Source of the DNA: Legionellaceae bacterium
Lineage (GTDB): Bacteria > Pseudomonadota > Gammaproteobacteria > Legionellales > Legionellaceae
Assembly: GCA_029212505.1 (NCBI GenBank)
Contig: JARGOS010000001.1
Span: 354,123-418,122, forward strand
Direction: 5' to 3'
Length of the DNA stretch: 64,000 bases
Below, in pieces: positions 9,078-17,653 of this stretch. A program made the translations under genes and the position numbers. Under the pieces are notes generated by a model. That model had not been told where the DNA came from. It worked only from the letters and a program-made list of their open reading frames with translations, and searched no databases. How positions within the stretch are numbered: position 1 is the first letter of the stretch; every line of letters starts with the position of its first letter.

Positions 9078-10325
9078 ATGAAAAATAAAGTCATATGGTA
9101 CTGTCATCATTATGCGGGTTCACCGTCGCTTGGCATGTCTTATCGACCGTATTATTTTACACAAGCCTTTAATCAAGCCGGTCACAACGCTTTTGTGATT
9201 GGCGCAAGTCATCATCATTTAAAGCAAGCATCCGAACCTCAACGGGAAGCGATTAAGAAACAAATGATAGAAGATGTCCCGTTTATATTATTAAAAACGC
9301 GTGCTTACCGTGAAAACGGTTTAAGTCGTTTGATGAACATGCTTCAGTATGCGTTTAATTTTCGCTCTCATAAAAAAAAGATTATGAAGCTTACGGGTAA
9401 ACCTGATGTCATTATTGTATCGTCAGCGCATCCTTTTCACTTTAAAACACTTGAAAAATTAGCGCGTCAATGTGGAGCAAAGCTGATATTTGAAGTCCGC
9501 GACTTATGGCCTCTTTCGTTGATCCAACTAGCTAAGCTGCATCCACTGCATCCTTTAGCTTGTTGGATTGCATCCATCGAAAAACGTGCTTATCAGCAAG
9601 CTGATGCCGTGGTTTCTCTGCTCGATAAAGCGTTGCCATATATGCAGAGCCGAGGCTTAGCATCTGAGCGATTTCATGTGATTCCGAATGGAACAAATCC
9701 AGGTATGTTTAAACTACCTCAAAAGCTACCGGAAGCGATGGTTGATTGCATTGAAGTTGTAAAACAAACAGGTGCTTTTTTAGTAGGATATGCAGGTGCT
9801 TTGGGTGAGCCGAATGCTTTAAAATATTTACTGATGGCCATGAAAAAATTAGCATCTAATCAGAAAAAGATTCACGTCTTCTTGCTCGGAGAGGGCGCCT
9901 TGAAAGCTGAGTTACAAGCCTATGCTGCGCAAGAAAATTTAGATAACATTACTTTTTTTAACAGTATTTCTAAACATGAAGTACCAAGCTTCTTGAGGCA
10001 AATGGATGTGTTGTATCTTGGGTGGAATGCGGTGGATTTATATCAATACGGTGTGAGCCCGAATAAAATCTTTGATTACATGATGGCAGAAAAACCGATT
10101 CTTGAGTCAGGTGGCGCGCCTGATAGTATGGTTGAGCGTTTGGGGTGCGGTATCCGATGTGAAGCCGCGAATCCTGATGCTATTATGCATGCTCTTGTGC
10201 AGATGAGCGAGCTTTCTGCTGAGGAGTGCTTCGCCATGGGGGCGCGTGGTAAGCAAGCGGTAGAACAGAAGTATGACTATCAGGTGTTGGCGCATGAGTA
10301 TTTGAAGTTATTTAATCAACAGTAG
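9078..10325 (+). CDS. Glycosyltransferase family 4 protein
   Basis: About 415 residues. The N-terminal domain starts MKNKVIWYCHHYAGSPSLGMSYRPYYF, typical of WbuB/WbpH-like family 4 enzymes that act on retaining nucleotide sugars. The centre has FEVRDLWPLSL, a diagnostic segment of this subgroup, and VGYAGALGEPNAL begins the donor-binding domain. The C-terminal KQAVEQKYDY is a common closing helix. I placed the start at 9078 because the TAGGTGATACC spacing gives an SD and the upstream 30 bp overlaps the preceding amidotransferase. Role: sugar addition to an undecaprenyl-linked oligosaccharide. Confidence 0.84.
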   Translation: MKNKVIWYCHHYAGSPSLGMSYRPYYFTQAFNQAGHNAFVIGASHHHLKQASEPQREAIKKQMIEDVPFILLKTRAYRENGLSRLMNMLQYAFNFRSHKKKIMKLTGKPDVIIVSSAHPFHFKTLEKLARQCGAKLIFEVRDLWPLSLIQLAKLHPLHPLACWIASIEKRAYQQADAVVSLLDKALPYMQSRGLASERFHVIPNGTNPGMFKLPQKLPEAMVDCIEVVKQTGAFLVGYAGALGEPNALKYLLMAMKKLASNQKKIHVFLLGEGALKAELQAYAAQENLDNITFFNSISKHEVPSFLRQMDVLYLGWNAVDLYQYGVSPNKIFDYMMAEKPILESGGAPDSMVERLGCGIRCEAANPDAIMHALVQMSELSAEECFAMGARGKQAVEQKYDYQVLAHEYLKLFNQQ

Positions 10326-10342
10326 TGATAAAGTGAGTTGCC

Positions 10343-11440
10343 ATGAAAAAAATCTTAACCGTGATCGGTGCGAGACCACAGTTTATTAAAGCCGCCGCTT
10401 TAACACGGGTGCTTTCCACCAACCAAGGTCTAACCGAAATTTTGGTGCATACGGGACAGCATTATGACAACAACATGTCGGATGTGTTTTTTAATGAATT
10501 AGAGCTTCCAAAGCCCCAGTATAATTTAGCAATTGGTTCTAGCAGCCACGGCAAGCAAACAGGCGATATGCTCGCTGGTTTAGAAGATGTGTTCCAAAGA
10601 GAAAAGCCAGATTTAGTTTTAATTTATGGAGATACAAATTCTACTTTAGCGGCAGCTTTAGCTGCGTCAAAAATGCATATTCCTGTAGCACATGTGGAAG
10701 CGGGTTTGCGCTCATTTAATCGCAAAATGCCAGAAGAAATCAATCGTATTGTTGCCGATCAGTTGTCGACCTTACTGTTTGTTCCCACAGAGGGCGCTCA
10801 CCATCATCTTAAGTCTGAAGGTGTTCCAGAAGAAAAAATTCATTTTTCTGGGGATGTGATGTATGACGTCGCGCTTTATTTTGGTAAAAAAGCAGAAACG
10901 ACAAGTCCAATACTTAAACGTCTTGAGTTATCTTCGTCATCTTATATTTTAGCAACGATTCATCGCGCAGAAAACACAGATGATCCCAAGCGCTTAATGA
11001 ATATTATGCAAGCATTGATGGAACAGGGCCAAAAAATGCCGATTGTTTTGCCGCTCCATCCTAGGACGCATGCTGTTTTAAAAAAATATCATTTATTAGA
11101 TGATGTTCAAAATATACTTCACGTGATTGAGCCTGTAGGTTTTTTAGATATGATCATGTTAGAAAAGAATGCATCATTGATTGTTACCGATTCGGGTGGT
11201 GTGCAAAAAGAAGCGTTTTTTTACCATGTGCCGTGTGTTACGTTACGTGATGAAACGGAGTGGCAGGAGCTGGTTGATATGGGGTGGAATACGGTTGTTT
11301 CTCCAGAAAACAAAGCGATGATGACGCAGGTAATCGAGCGTAGTTTAACTCAGGTCGGTGATTTAACACAGCGACCCTACGGTATGGGTGATGCAGCTCT
11401 TAAAATTGCGTGTGTTTTGCATGATTTTCTTGAGATTTAG
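10343..11440 (+). CDS. wecB: UDP-N-acetylglucosamine 2-epimerase (non-hydrolysing)
   Basis: 365 residues, the usual WecB size. N-terminal GARPQFIKAAAL, then TGQHYDNNMSDVFF and the central VHGDTNS-like motif written here as IYGDTNSTLAAALAA, followed by HVEAGLRSFNRKMPEEINR. C-terminal DSGGVQKEAFF is the substrate-binding loop. It interconverts UDP-GlcNAc and UDP-ManNAc, feeding mannosamine-type sugars to the polysaccharide. It lies 17 bp after a glycosyltransferase. A second, more divergent 2-epimerase homologue is encoded at 19515-20672 in a different pathway context. Confidence 0.93.
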   Translation: MKKILTVIGARPQFIKAAALTRVLSTNQGLTEILVHTGQHYDNNMSDVFFNELELPKPQYNLAIGSSSHGKQTGDMLAGLEDVFQREKPDLVLIYGDTNSTLAAALAASKMHIPVAHVEAGLRSFNRKMPEEINRIVADQLSTLLFVPTEGAHHHLKSEGVPEEKIHFSGDVMYDVALYFGKKAETTSPILKRLELSSSSYILATIHRAENTDDPKRLMNIMQALMEQGQKMPIVLPLHPRTHAVLKKYHLLDDVQNILHVIEPVGFLDMIMLEKNASLIVTDSGGVQKEAFFYHVPCVTLRDETEWQELVDMGWNTVVSPENKAMMTQVIERSLTQVGDLTQRPYGMGDAALKIACVLHDFLEI

Positions 11441-11477
11441 ATAAAATTAATTAATTAGATAGGTAATATGGATAATC

Positions 11478-12791
11478 ATGATGTTTAAGCAATTGATACG
11501 ACAAAGTGCACTATGGACAGGGCTCACGGATGCTGTTGAGCTTTTTAATTTAAGAACAGTAGCTTATTTAATGCTTAAATCATCTTCTAAGCATAACTGT
11601 ATAAATAAAACACCTCAAGGAAAAAAAATACTGATGCTCACCATCAGTATGATTGAAATTGATTGTCGCATTAATAAAGTGGCATCCAGTCTTGCAGCTC
11701 AAGGCTATCAAATCACAATTTTTTGTCCTGAAGTTACGGGGCAAAAAGAACAGATTTTGATTCAAAATATTTCAGATAATATTGCCTATGTTCGAATTAA
11801 AGCCATGCATTTAACTCAAAAAGTTAAAATGAGTTATCAGTCACATTTTGTTAAGGCCAGCAAAGATTTTGATTTTGATTTTGTTCATGCAAATGATTTA
11901 ACCACGTTGGCGACCGGTTGGGTTATTTCAAAACAACGTGGAGTTCCCCTGATTTATGATTCTCATGAAATGTGGTCTGAAAATGTGACTTATAAACATG
12001 GACAATATATTCAGATGCCGGCTATCAAGCGTTTCTTTTATCAAAAACTTGAGGGGCGGTTATTACAAGATGTGACCTTATTTTATTCTGTCAGCACATC
12101 CATTTTAGATGAGTATGAGCGTCGCCACCAATGTCGACCTAAGTTACTTGCTAATTATCCTGACATTGCGTCATTAACACATGAAAATCATACATTTGAG
12201 TCAATAAAAAAAAGTTTGAATTTATCACCGGAGCACTTTGTTACGTTGTATATCGGCGGTGTTGGCCCAAGCCGGAATATTGAAAATGTGATAAAAGCTC
12301 ATGCAAAGCTGGATGAACATTTTGTTTTTGTGATTCGTGGACCAGGTGTGGAATTTTATGGCCCTGAATACATGCAATTGGCTGAATCGCTAGGTATTCA
12401 ACACCGTATTTTCATTTTACCGGCCGTTGGGCGTGATGATGTGGTTGCTGCCAGCCAAGGTGCAGATTGTGGGATTGTGATGCTTGAAAATCTTTGTAAG
12501 AATTTTTATTGGTTTTATCCAAATAAATTTTTTGAATACAGTTTAGCGGGCCTTTCTGTAGCCGTTTCAAACTTTCCTGATGTGCGAGCACATATTGATC
12601 GTGAAAAAAACGGGATTACGTTTGAACCCAGCAGTCCGCAAAGTATTGCTGATGCCTTGTTTCAATTAGATAAAGATCGAGAAGAAACAGCCTTGATGGG
12701 GAAGCGAGGCCAGGAAAGTATTCACCAAAAATATAATTGGGATGCCGCAATAAGCACCATGATTCAAGATTATGATGCTTTGCGAGTCTAA
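11478..12791 (+). CDS. Glycosyltransferase (GT4-like)
   Basis: 437 residues. After an N-terminal extension of about 45 residues, KKILMLTISMIEIDCRINKVASSLA opens a GT-B N-domain, and FVHANDLTTLATGWVISK and PLIYDSHEMWSEN are hallmark segments of family 4 enzymes. The donor domain holds YIGGVGPSRNIENVIKAH and FYPNKFFEYSLAGLSVAVS with the conserved Glu. It closes the forward run of genes and converges on wzt with only 20 bp between. The sugar specificity cannot be read from sequence. Confidence 0.8.
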   Translation: MMFKQLIRQSALWTGLTDAVELFNLRTVAYLMLKSSSKHNCINKTPQGKKILMLTISMIEIDCRINKVASSLAAQGYQITIFCPEVTGQKEQILIQNISDNIAYVRIKAMHLTQKVKMSYQSHFVKASKDFDFDFVHANDLTTLATGWVISKQRGVPLIYDSHEMWSENVTYKHGQYIQMPAIKRFFYQKLEGRLLQDVTLFYSVSTSILDEYERRHQCRPKLLANYPDIASLTHENHTFESIKKSLNLSPEHFVTLYIGGVGPSRNIENVIKAHAKLDEHFVFVIRGPGVEFYGPEYMQLAESLGIQHRIFILPAVGRDDVVAASQGADCGIVMLENLCKNFYWFYPNKFFEYSLAGLSVAVSNFPDVRAHIDREKNGITFEPSSPQSIADALFQLDKDREETALMGKRGQESIHQKYNWDAAISTMIQDYDALRV

Positions 12792-12811
12792 TTTCACGGG
12801 ATAGAGGCTGT

Positions 12812-13567
12812 TTAAGTGGCGTAATTTAAACTTTCTTGATAGGTTTCTATCCCTTCGGTAACGTCACCAAAAAAGATGACTTTTCCTTTTTCTAAGATCG
12901 CTACTTTATTGCAAAAGCGTTTGATAATTTCATTGGAATGACTGGTCAGTACGAGAATATGGCTTTGATTGACCATGTCTTCGATACGTTGCGTTGCTTT
13001 TTTCATAAAGCGAGCGTCACCAGCCCCAATAATTTCATCGATGAGTACAATTTCAGGCGGACGAGCTGTTGCTACCGCGAATACCAATTTCATTTGCATA
13101 CCGGTAGAATAGGTACACACAGGTTTTTTAAGAAATTCGCCGAGCTCTGTAAACGATTCGATATCTTCGATTACGCTGTAGGCGTCTTGCTTACTCCATC
13201 CCCGCATAATCCCGAGGTTAAGAATATTTTCATACCCTGTCGCTTCAACATTGAGGCCTAAATTCACATCAAATAAGTTAGATATTTCACCGGTAATATT
13301 CAAGCTACCCGAGGTAGGCGCATATATTTTTGCGATGACGCGTAGTAACGTGCTTTTTCCAGCACCATTTTGGCCTAAAAGCCCGACACGATCACCTTTT
13401 TGAATATTTAAGTTGATACCATTTAATGCACGAAACTTTGAATTATTAATACTGATATGTTTGTTTTTTGCTGGATTAACTAAGGACAACAGCGTTTGCT
13501 TTAACGAGGCTGTACCTGTTTTTATTAAATAATCTAACGAGACATCTTTTAATTCGATGGATGACAT
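12812..13567 (-). CDS. wzt: Polysaccharide export ABC transporter ATP-binding protein
   Basis: ATPase of an ABC transporter that exports lipid-linked polysaccharide across the inner membrane. Walker A is GQNGAGKST, Walker B is VLIDEIIGAGD, the signature is YSTGMQMKL as in Wzt/KpsT proteins, and the H-loop is TSH. It has about 251 residues when started at the ATG at 13567 (MSSIELKDVSLDYL), 7 bp after the wzm stop. It lacks the C-terminal carbohydrate-binding domain of long Wzt proteins, so chain-length capping is probably not sensed here. Paired with the permease encoded just upstream on the same strand. Confidence 0.9.
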   Translation of the reverse strand: MSSIELKDVSLDYLIKTGTASLKQTLLSLVNPAKNKHISINNSKFRALNGINLNIQKGDRVGLLGQNGAGKSTLLRVIAKIYAPTSGSLNITGEISNLFDVNLGLNVEATGYENILNLGIMRGWSKQDAYSVIEDIESFTELGEFLKKPVCTYSTGMQMKLVFAVATARPPEIVLIDEIIGAGDARFMKKATQRIEDMVNQSHILVLTSHSNEIIKRFCNKVAILEKGKVIFFGDVTEGIETYQESLNYAT

Positions 13568-13574
13568 AGGGCAC

Positions 13575-14378
13575 CTATAACCAGAACACAATACGATGTT
13601 TGTATTTATTGATACACAGAGCAAGAAAACTAAGCCCTATACAAGACAGTATACTGACCGAGACAATTGTACTCAAAGCAAAACCTTGGCCAAGCAGGGG
13701 GTTACGAATAAGGGCAAGGTATTGAGCAAAAGGATTAATATCAATAACCCACTGGTATTCTTTTGGTAAAAGTGTTGGTAGCCACATAATAGGCGTTGTA
13801 AAAAAGACGACTTGCATCAGGCTTTTAATGATTTGATCGAAATCGCGGTAGCGAGTTCCTAGTATGGCAATCACACCACCCCATGCAAAGGCATTAATAC
13901 AAAGAATAAAAAGCCCTGGAATAATGAGTAACGTTTGCCAATTGATACCAAGCTTGAGATAAATGGCAATCGGTATAAATACAAGCAAGTTATGAAACAA
14001 TACGATACAGTTTCGCAAGATCAAGCGCATGAGAAAGATAGAAACATAAGACGCTTGATTCTTGATGTATGTTACTGATTCGATGAGTGCGGAGCTGCTT
14101 TCTTGTACCAGCGTTGATATAAATGTCCAGCAAATAATACCGGAAGCCAGGTATGGAAAGTATGTGTGAATATCGACGCGAAATAAATAAGAATATAAAA
14201 ATCCCATCGTATAGATAGTAACGGCAGTGCTTATTGTTAGCCAAAAAGGCCCAATCGTTGACCGACGATAACGTAATTTTATATCTTGGCTGCCAAGCAA
14301 ATACCACATTTGCCAGTGTGTTCTAAGCGACTTTAACTCTTCATGAAAAATTGAATTCAAGCGACCTCCTGTTAGCAT
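13575..14378 (-). CDS. wzm: Polysaccharide export ABC transporter permease
   Basis: ABC-2 type permease with about six hydrophobic segments. The conserved DIKLRYRRSTIGPFWLTI lies before the first helix and the FFTTPIMWLP and NPFAQYLALIRNPLLG segments before the last helices, as in Wzm/KpsM. The open frame continues upstream to 14504, but the extra N-terminus is not family-like. The ATG at 14378 or a TTG at 14360, which has a strong AGGAGGT at 14364-14370, are the better starts. It forms the exporter with wzt and implies an ABC-dependent rather than Wzy-dependent polysaccharide. Confidence 0.87.
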   Translation of the reverse strand: MLTGGRLNSIFHEELKSLRTHWQMWYLLGSQDIKLRYRRSTIGPFWLTISTAVTIYTMGFLYSYLFRVDIHTYFPYLASGIICWTFISTLVQESSSALIESVTYIKNQASYVSIFLMRLILRNCIVLFHNLLVFIPIAIYLKLGINWQTLLIIPGLFILCINAFAWGGVIAILGTRYRDFDQIIKSLMQVVFFTTPIMWLPTLLPKEYQWVIDINPFAQYLALIRNPLLGQGFALSTIVSVSILSCIGLSFLALCINKYKHRIVFWL

Positions 14379-14541
14379 GCTTTGTCTTGATGCAGTGAAG
14401 TATATACCTTTTATACCGGCGGTTAAATTATACGTTTGATAATTATAATAAATAATTCCGGATAGCTTGATATAACCACCTTTTTTCTGTAATTTTGCCT
14501 GCACTTAGCTAAAAGATTTTATCTATGTGAAAAGGAACGAC

Positions 14542-15768
14542 ATGTTACGCTCTCGATCAAGCATGACGCGACAGGACGTGGTTAAACAAGCGGGTGTTTT
14601 GATCTTATCAAATATGTATCCAAGAAAAGCGCATCCATCCGGTGGGATATTTGTTCATGAACAAGTCAAAGCATTAAGACAACAAGGAATTGATGCACGC
14701 GTTTTAAGTGGTGAGCCGATTGGGCCGCGAACTTTTTTTCAAGAAAATCGCCGTTGGTTACGTGCACATTCTTGTGAGTGGGAATTGGTAGATGACGTAC
14801 CGGTCATCAAATTTCCTTATTTGGCCGGGCTTTCGTTTCGTTCAATTCAAATCGACGCTGATACATACGCATATGGTGCACTGCGATGCATTGAGCGATT
14901 AAAGCCTACGTTTAATTTTCAAATCATTCATGCGCATACCTCTTATTTAGACGGTACGGCAGCACGAAAAATTGCTAAAAAATATCATACGCCTTTTGTT
15001 ATCACTGAGCATATGGGACCTTTTAAGTTATTAACAGATACTTTTTTACGTAAACGAAAAACGCAATTGGCCATTAATGCCTCTCAAAAATTGATTGCGG
15101 TGAGTCATGCGCTTTTAGGTGATATTTGCTCCCAAGTGCAGGTTAAGCAGCCTTCGAGCACCTGTGTGTTGCCAAATCTAGTCAATACGCATTTATTTTG
15201 TGCGGCTCCGGTCGCATCAAAAAAATCTAATACTAAAATATACATGCTCTGGGTTGGTCATTTTGTCGAAGTGAAGCGCGTGGATAGGTTACTGGAAGCT
15301 TTAGCGATTGCAATTAAAACAGAGCCAAGACTGTGTCTCAAGCTTTTAGGAAACGGCGCGCTGCAAGCCGAATTTGTTCGTATGGTTGCGCGTTTGTCGT
15401 TAGAAGAACATGTTGAATTTTTAGGCTGGTCTAATCAAAATGGCCTGGTTCAGCATTACCAATCGAGTGATTTTTTAGTGGTGTCTAGCGAGACAGAAAC
15501 GTTCTCTGTGGTAACGATTGAAGCCATGAGTTGCGGGCTTCCTATTTTAACCACGAATTGCGGTGGTCCTAGTGAAATTGTAAATGATACGTCCATAGGT
15601 CTTGTTGTTGAGCAGTCGGATCAAGCTTTAGCTCAAGGCATGCTTGATATGGTTGCACAGCAAGATCAATTTGATGCAATCAATATTAGTAAAATTGCAG
15701 AACAAAGGTATGCTTCTCATGTTGTTGCATCCCATATTATTGATACTTATCAATCCGTTTTATCTTAA
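14542..15768 (+). CDS. Glycosyltransferase family 4 protein
   Basis: About 408 residues. N-terminal GVLILSNMYPRKAHPSGGIFVHEQVKAL is the classical opening of GT4 enzymes, and QIIHAHTSYLDG and TEHMGPFKLL follow. The C-terminal domain contains MLWVGHFVEVKRVDRLLEAL, EFLGWSNQNGLVQHYQSSDFLVVSSETETFSVVTIEAMSCGLP, with the EX7E glutamates. I chose ATG 14542, which has AAGGA six bases upstream, over the GTG at 14527. It is transcribed away from wzm, so a divergent promoter should lie around 14505-14541. Confidence 0.88.
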   Translation: MLRSRSSMTRQDVVKQAGVLILSNMYPRKAHPSGGIFVHEQVKALRQQGIDARVLSGEPIGPRTFFQENRRWLRAHSCEWELVDDVPVIKFPYLAGLSFRSIQIDADTYAYGALRCIERLKPTFNFQIIHAHTSYLDGTAARKIAKKYHTPFVITEHMGPFKLLTDTFLRKRKTQLAINASQKLIAVSHALLGDICSQVQVKQPSSTCVLPNLVNTHLFCAAPVASKKSNTKIYMLWVGHFVEVKRVDRLLEALAIAIKTEPRLCLKLLGNGALQAEFVRMVARLSLEEHVEFLGWSNQNGLVQHYQSSDFLVVSSETETFSVVTIEAMSCGLPILTTNCGGPSEIVNDTSIGLVVEQSDQALAQGMLDMVAQQDQFDAINISKIAEQRYASHVVASHIIDTYQSVLS

Positions 15769-15794
15769 GCTGATTGTGTACACGAGGTGCTAAC

Positions 15795-17645
15795 ATGTGC
15801 GGAATAGCAGGTATTATTGGAGCTCCTCCAAATAAAACATCACTGAAACATATGGCAGATGCTATGGTCCATCGAGGACCGGATGACGAGCAATTTTATT
15901 TAGGTCATCAGGTTGGGTTTGCATTCAGGCGTTTGTCGATTATGGACATTGAACATGGCCGACAACCGATGACCAATGAAGATGGCACGGTTTGGGTGGT
16001 GTTCAATGGCGAAATTTATAATCATCTTGAACTTCGTCAGCAACTTATACAAAAAGGCCATCGTTTTGCAACCGATCATTCGGATACGGAAGTGCTGGTG
16101 CATGGCTGGGAGGAGTGGGGTGAGCAGCTGTTTAATAAACTTAACGGCATGTTTGCTTTTGGACTTTGGGATGCTAATCAAGAAACGTTTATTTTAGTCC
16201 GAGATAGGTACGGCATTAAACCCGTGTATTATGCAGAAACACCTCAAAATATTTTGGTGTTTGGTTCCGAAATTAAAACGATTTTAGCATCGGGGTTGGT
16301 GGATAAAGCTCCTTCCATGTCTGGCATCATGGAGTATTTTTCATTCCAAAATTTGTGGTGTGATGACACCATGTTTAAAGGCATTAAGCAGTTAGAGCCT
16401 GCGACGTGCTTAACATGGAAAAATAATAAAATAACCAAATCAGCGTATTGGGATATCACCTTTGAGCGCTCATCATCTAGAACATTATCAGATTTAACTG
16501 AACAGCATCGAAGTATTTTACAAGACTCAGTCAAGCGACAACTGGCAGCCGATGTGCCGGTCACAAGTTATTTATCAGGTGGTATTGATTCCACAGCGAT
16601 TACCATGGCGGCTCATCAGCTGGATCCAAGTGTTAAAGCCTACAGTTGCATTTTTGATCTGAAAGGTGTTGTTAACGGACGTCATTTTGATGAACGGGAA
16701 TACTCCAGGCAAGTAGCTAAGTATGCCGGCCTTGAGCGCGTCGAGTATACCATTGATCAAGAAGCATTAAGCCATTCGCTTGATGATTATGTGTATGCAT
16801 TAGAAGATTTACGTATGGGTATGGGCTACGTTAATTATTTAATCGCAGGCCGTGTGGCCGAAGACGCAAAAGTGGTGTTGTCAGGAACCGGGGGGGATGA
16901 GTTTCATGCGGGTTATGTAGGGCGTTACGCCGCCTTGGGGCTCACAAAGCCGCCTCGTCCTAGCATGCGTATGTTGTTAAAAAAAATATTACGTAAAAAC
17001 AGCTTAAACCCCATGCATATGACGGATGTTCAGCGTAAAACTGTTTATAAACAAATACTCAATCCTTTATTTAATCCGACGCAATATCATCAAGTATTCA
17101 CGCAAGATTTTTTATGCTCAACCGGTGGGTTTAACGCAAGTGACATCATGGATGATTTTATCAATCAATGCCCAAGCAACGATTGGCGTGACATTATGTT
17201 TTACGTGGATGCTAAAACCTATCTTGTTGGACTGCTAACCCTTGAAGACAAAGTTTCGATGGCGCATTCGCTAGAAACACGCCTTCCGCTATTAGATAAT
17301 GAGTTGGTTGACTTTGTTCAAACCGTTCCTTTTTCATATCTATGTAAAGATAATGTGGGCAAAATTTTGTTTCGCGAATCAGTAAAACCATGGGTCCCTC
17401 AAAAAATCTATCAAAAACCCAAAATGGGTTTTGGACCACCTGATGCAGCGTGGTACCGAGGTAAATTAAGACCATGGATTGAACAGGCATTAGAACCCCA
17501 ACTTATTAAGAAACAAGGTGTTTTCCAGCCACAATATGTTCAATCTGTTTTGGGCGACCATTTTTCTAAACGCGCGGACAACACCTACTTGATTTGGTCG
17601 TTACTCAACTTTCAAGCATGGTGCAAGGCGTTTGATTTTTTTTAG
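15795..17645 (+). CDS. Asparagine synthase-family amidotransferase (AsnB-like 3)
   Basis: About 616 residues. The ATG at 15795 is chosen because it gives MCGIAGIIG and so exposes the catalytic Cys; the in-frame start at 15774 would bury it. Glutaminase marks are HRGPDDEQF, NGEIYNHLEL and RDRYGIKPVYY, and the synthetase PP-loop is SGGIDSTAI. It resembles the copy at 2151-4019 closely in its C-terminal architecture (FLVGLLTLEDKVSMAHSLETRLPLLDNELVDF versus a similar stretch there), so those two are probably a duplication. Proposed role: amidation of a polysaccharide acid; asparagine synthesis is the alternative. Confidence 0.88.
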   Translation: MCGIAGIIGAPPNKTSLKHMADAMVHRGPDDEQFYLGHQVGFAFRRLSIMDIEHGRQPMTNEDGTVWVVFNGEIYNHLELRQQLIQKGHRFATDHSDTEVLVHGWEEWGEQLFNKLNGMFAFGLWDANQETFILVRDRYGIKPVYYAETPQNILVFGSEIKTILASGLVDKAPSMSGIMEYFSFQNLWCDDTMFKGIKQLEPATCLTWKNNKITKSAYWDITFERSSSRTLSDLTEQHRSILQDSVKRQLAADVPVTSYLSGGIDSTAITMAAHQLDPSVKAYSCIFDLKGVVNGRHFDEREYSRQVAKYAGLERVEYTIDQEALSHSLDDYVYALEDLRMGMGYVNYLIAGRVAEDAKVVLSGTGGDEFHAGYVGRYAALGLTKPPRPSMRMLLKKILRKNSLNPMHMTDVQRKTVYKQILNPLFNPTQYHQVFTQDFLCSTGGFNASDIMDDFINQCPSNDWRDIMFYVDAKTYLVGLLTLEDKVSMAHSLETRLPLLDNELVDFVQTVPFSYLCKDNVGKILFRESVKPWVPQKIYQKPKMGFGPPDAAWYRGKLRPWIEQALEPQLIKKQGVFQPQYVQSVLGDHFSKRADNTYLIWSLLNFQAWCKAFDFF

Positions 17646-17653
17646 GTTGAACG

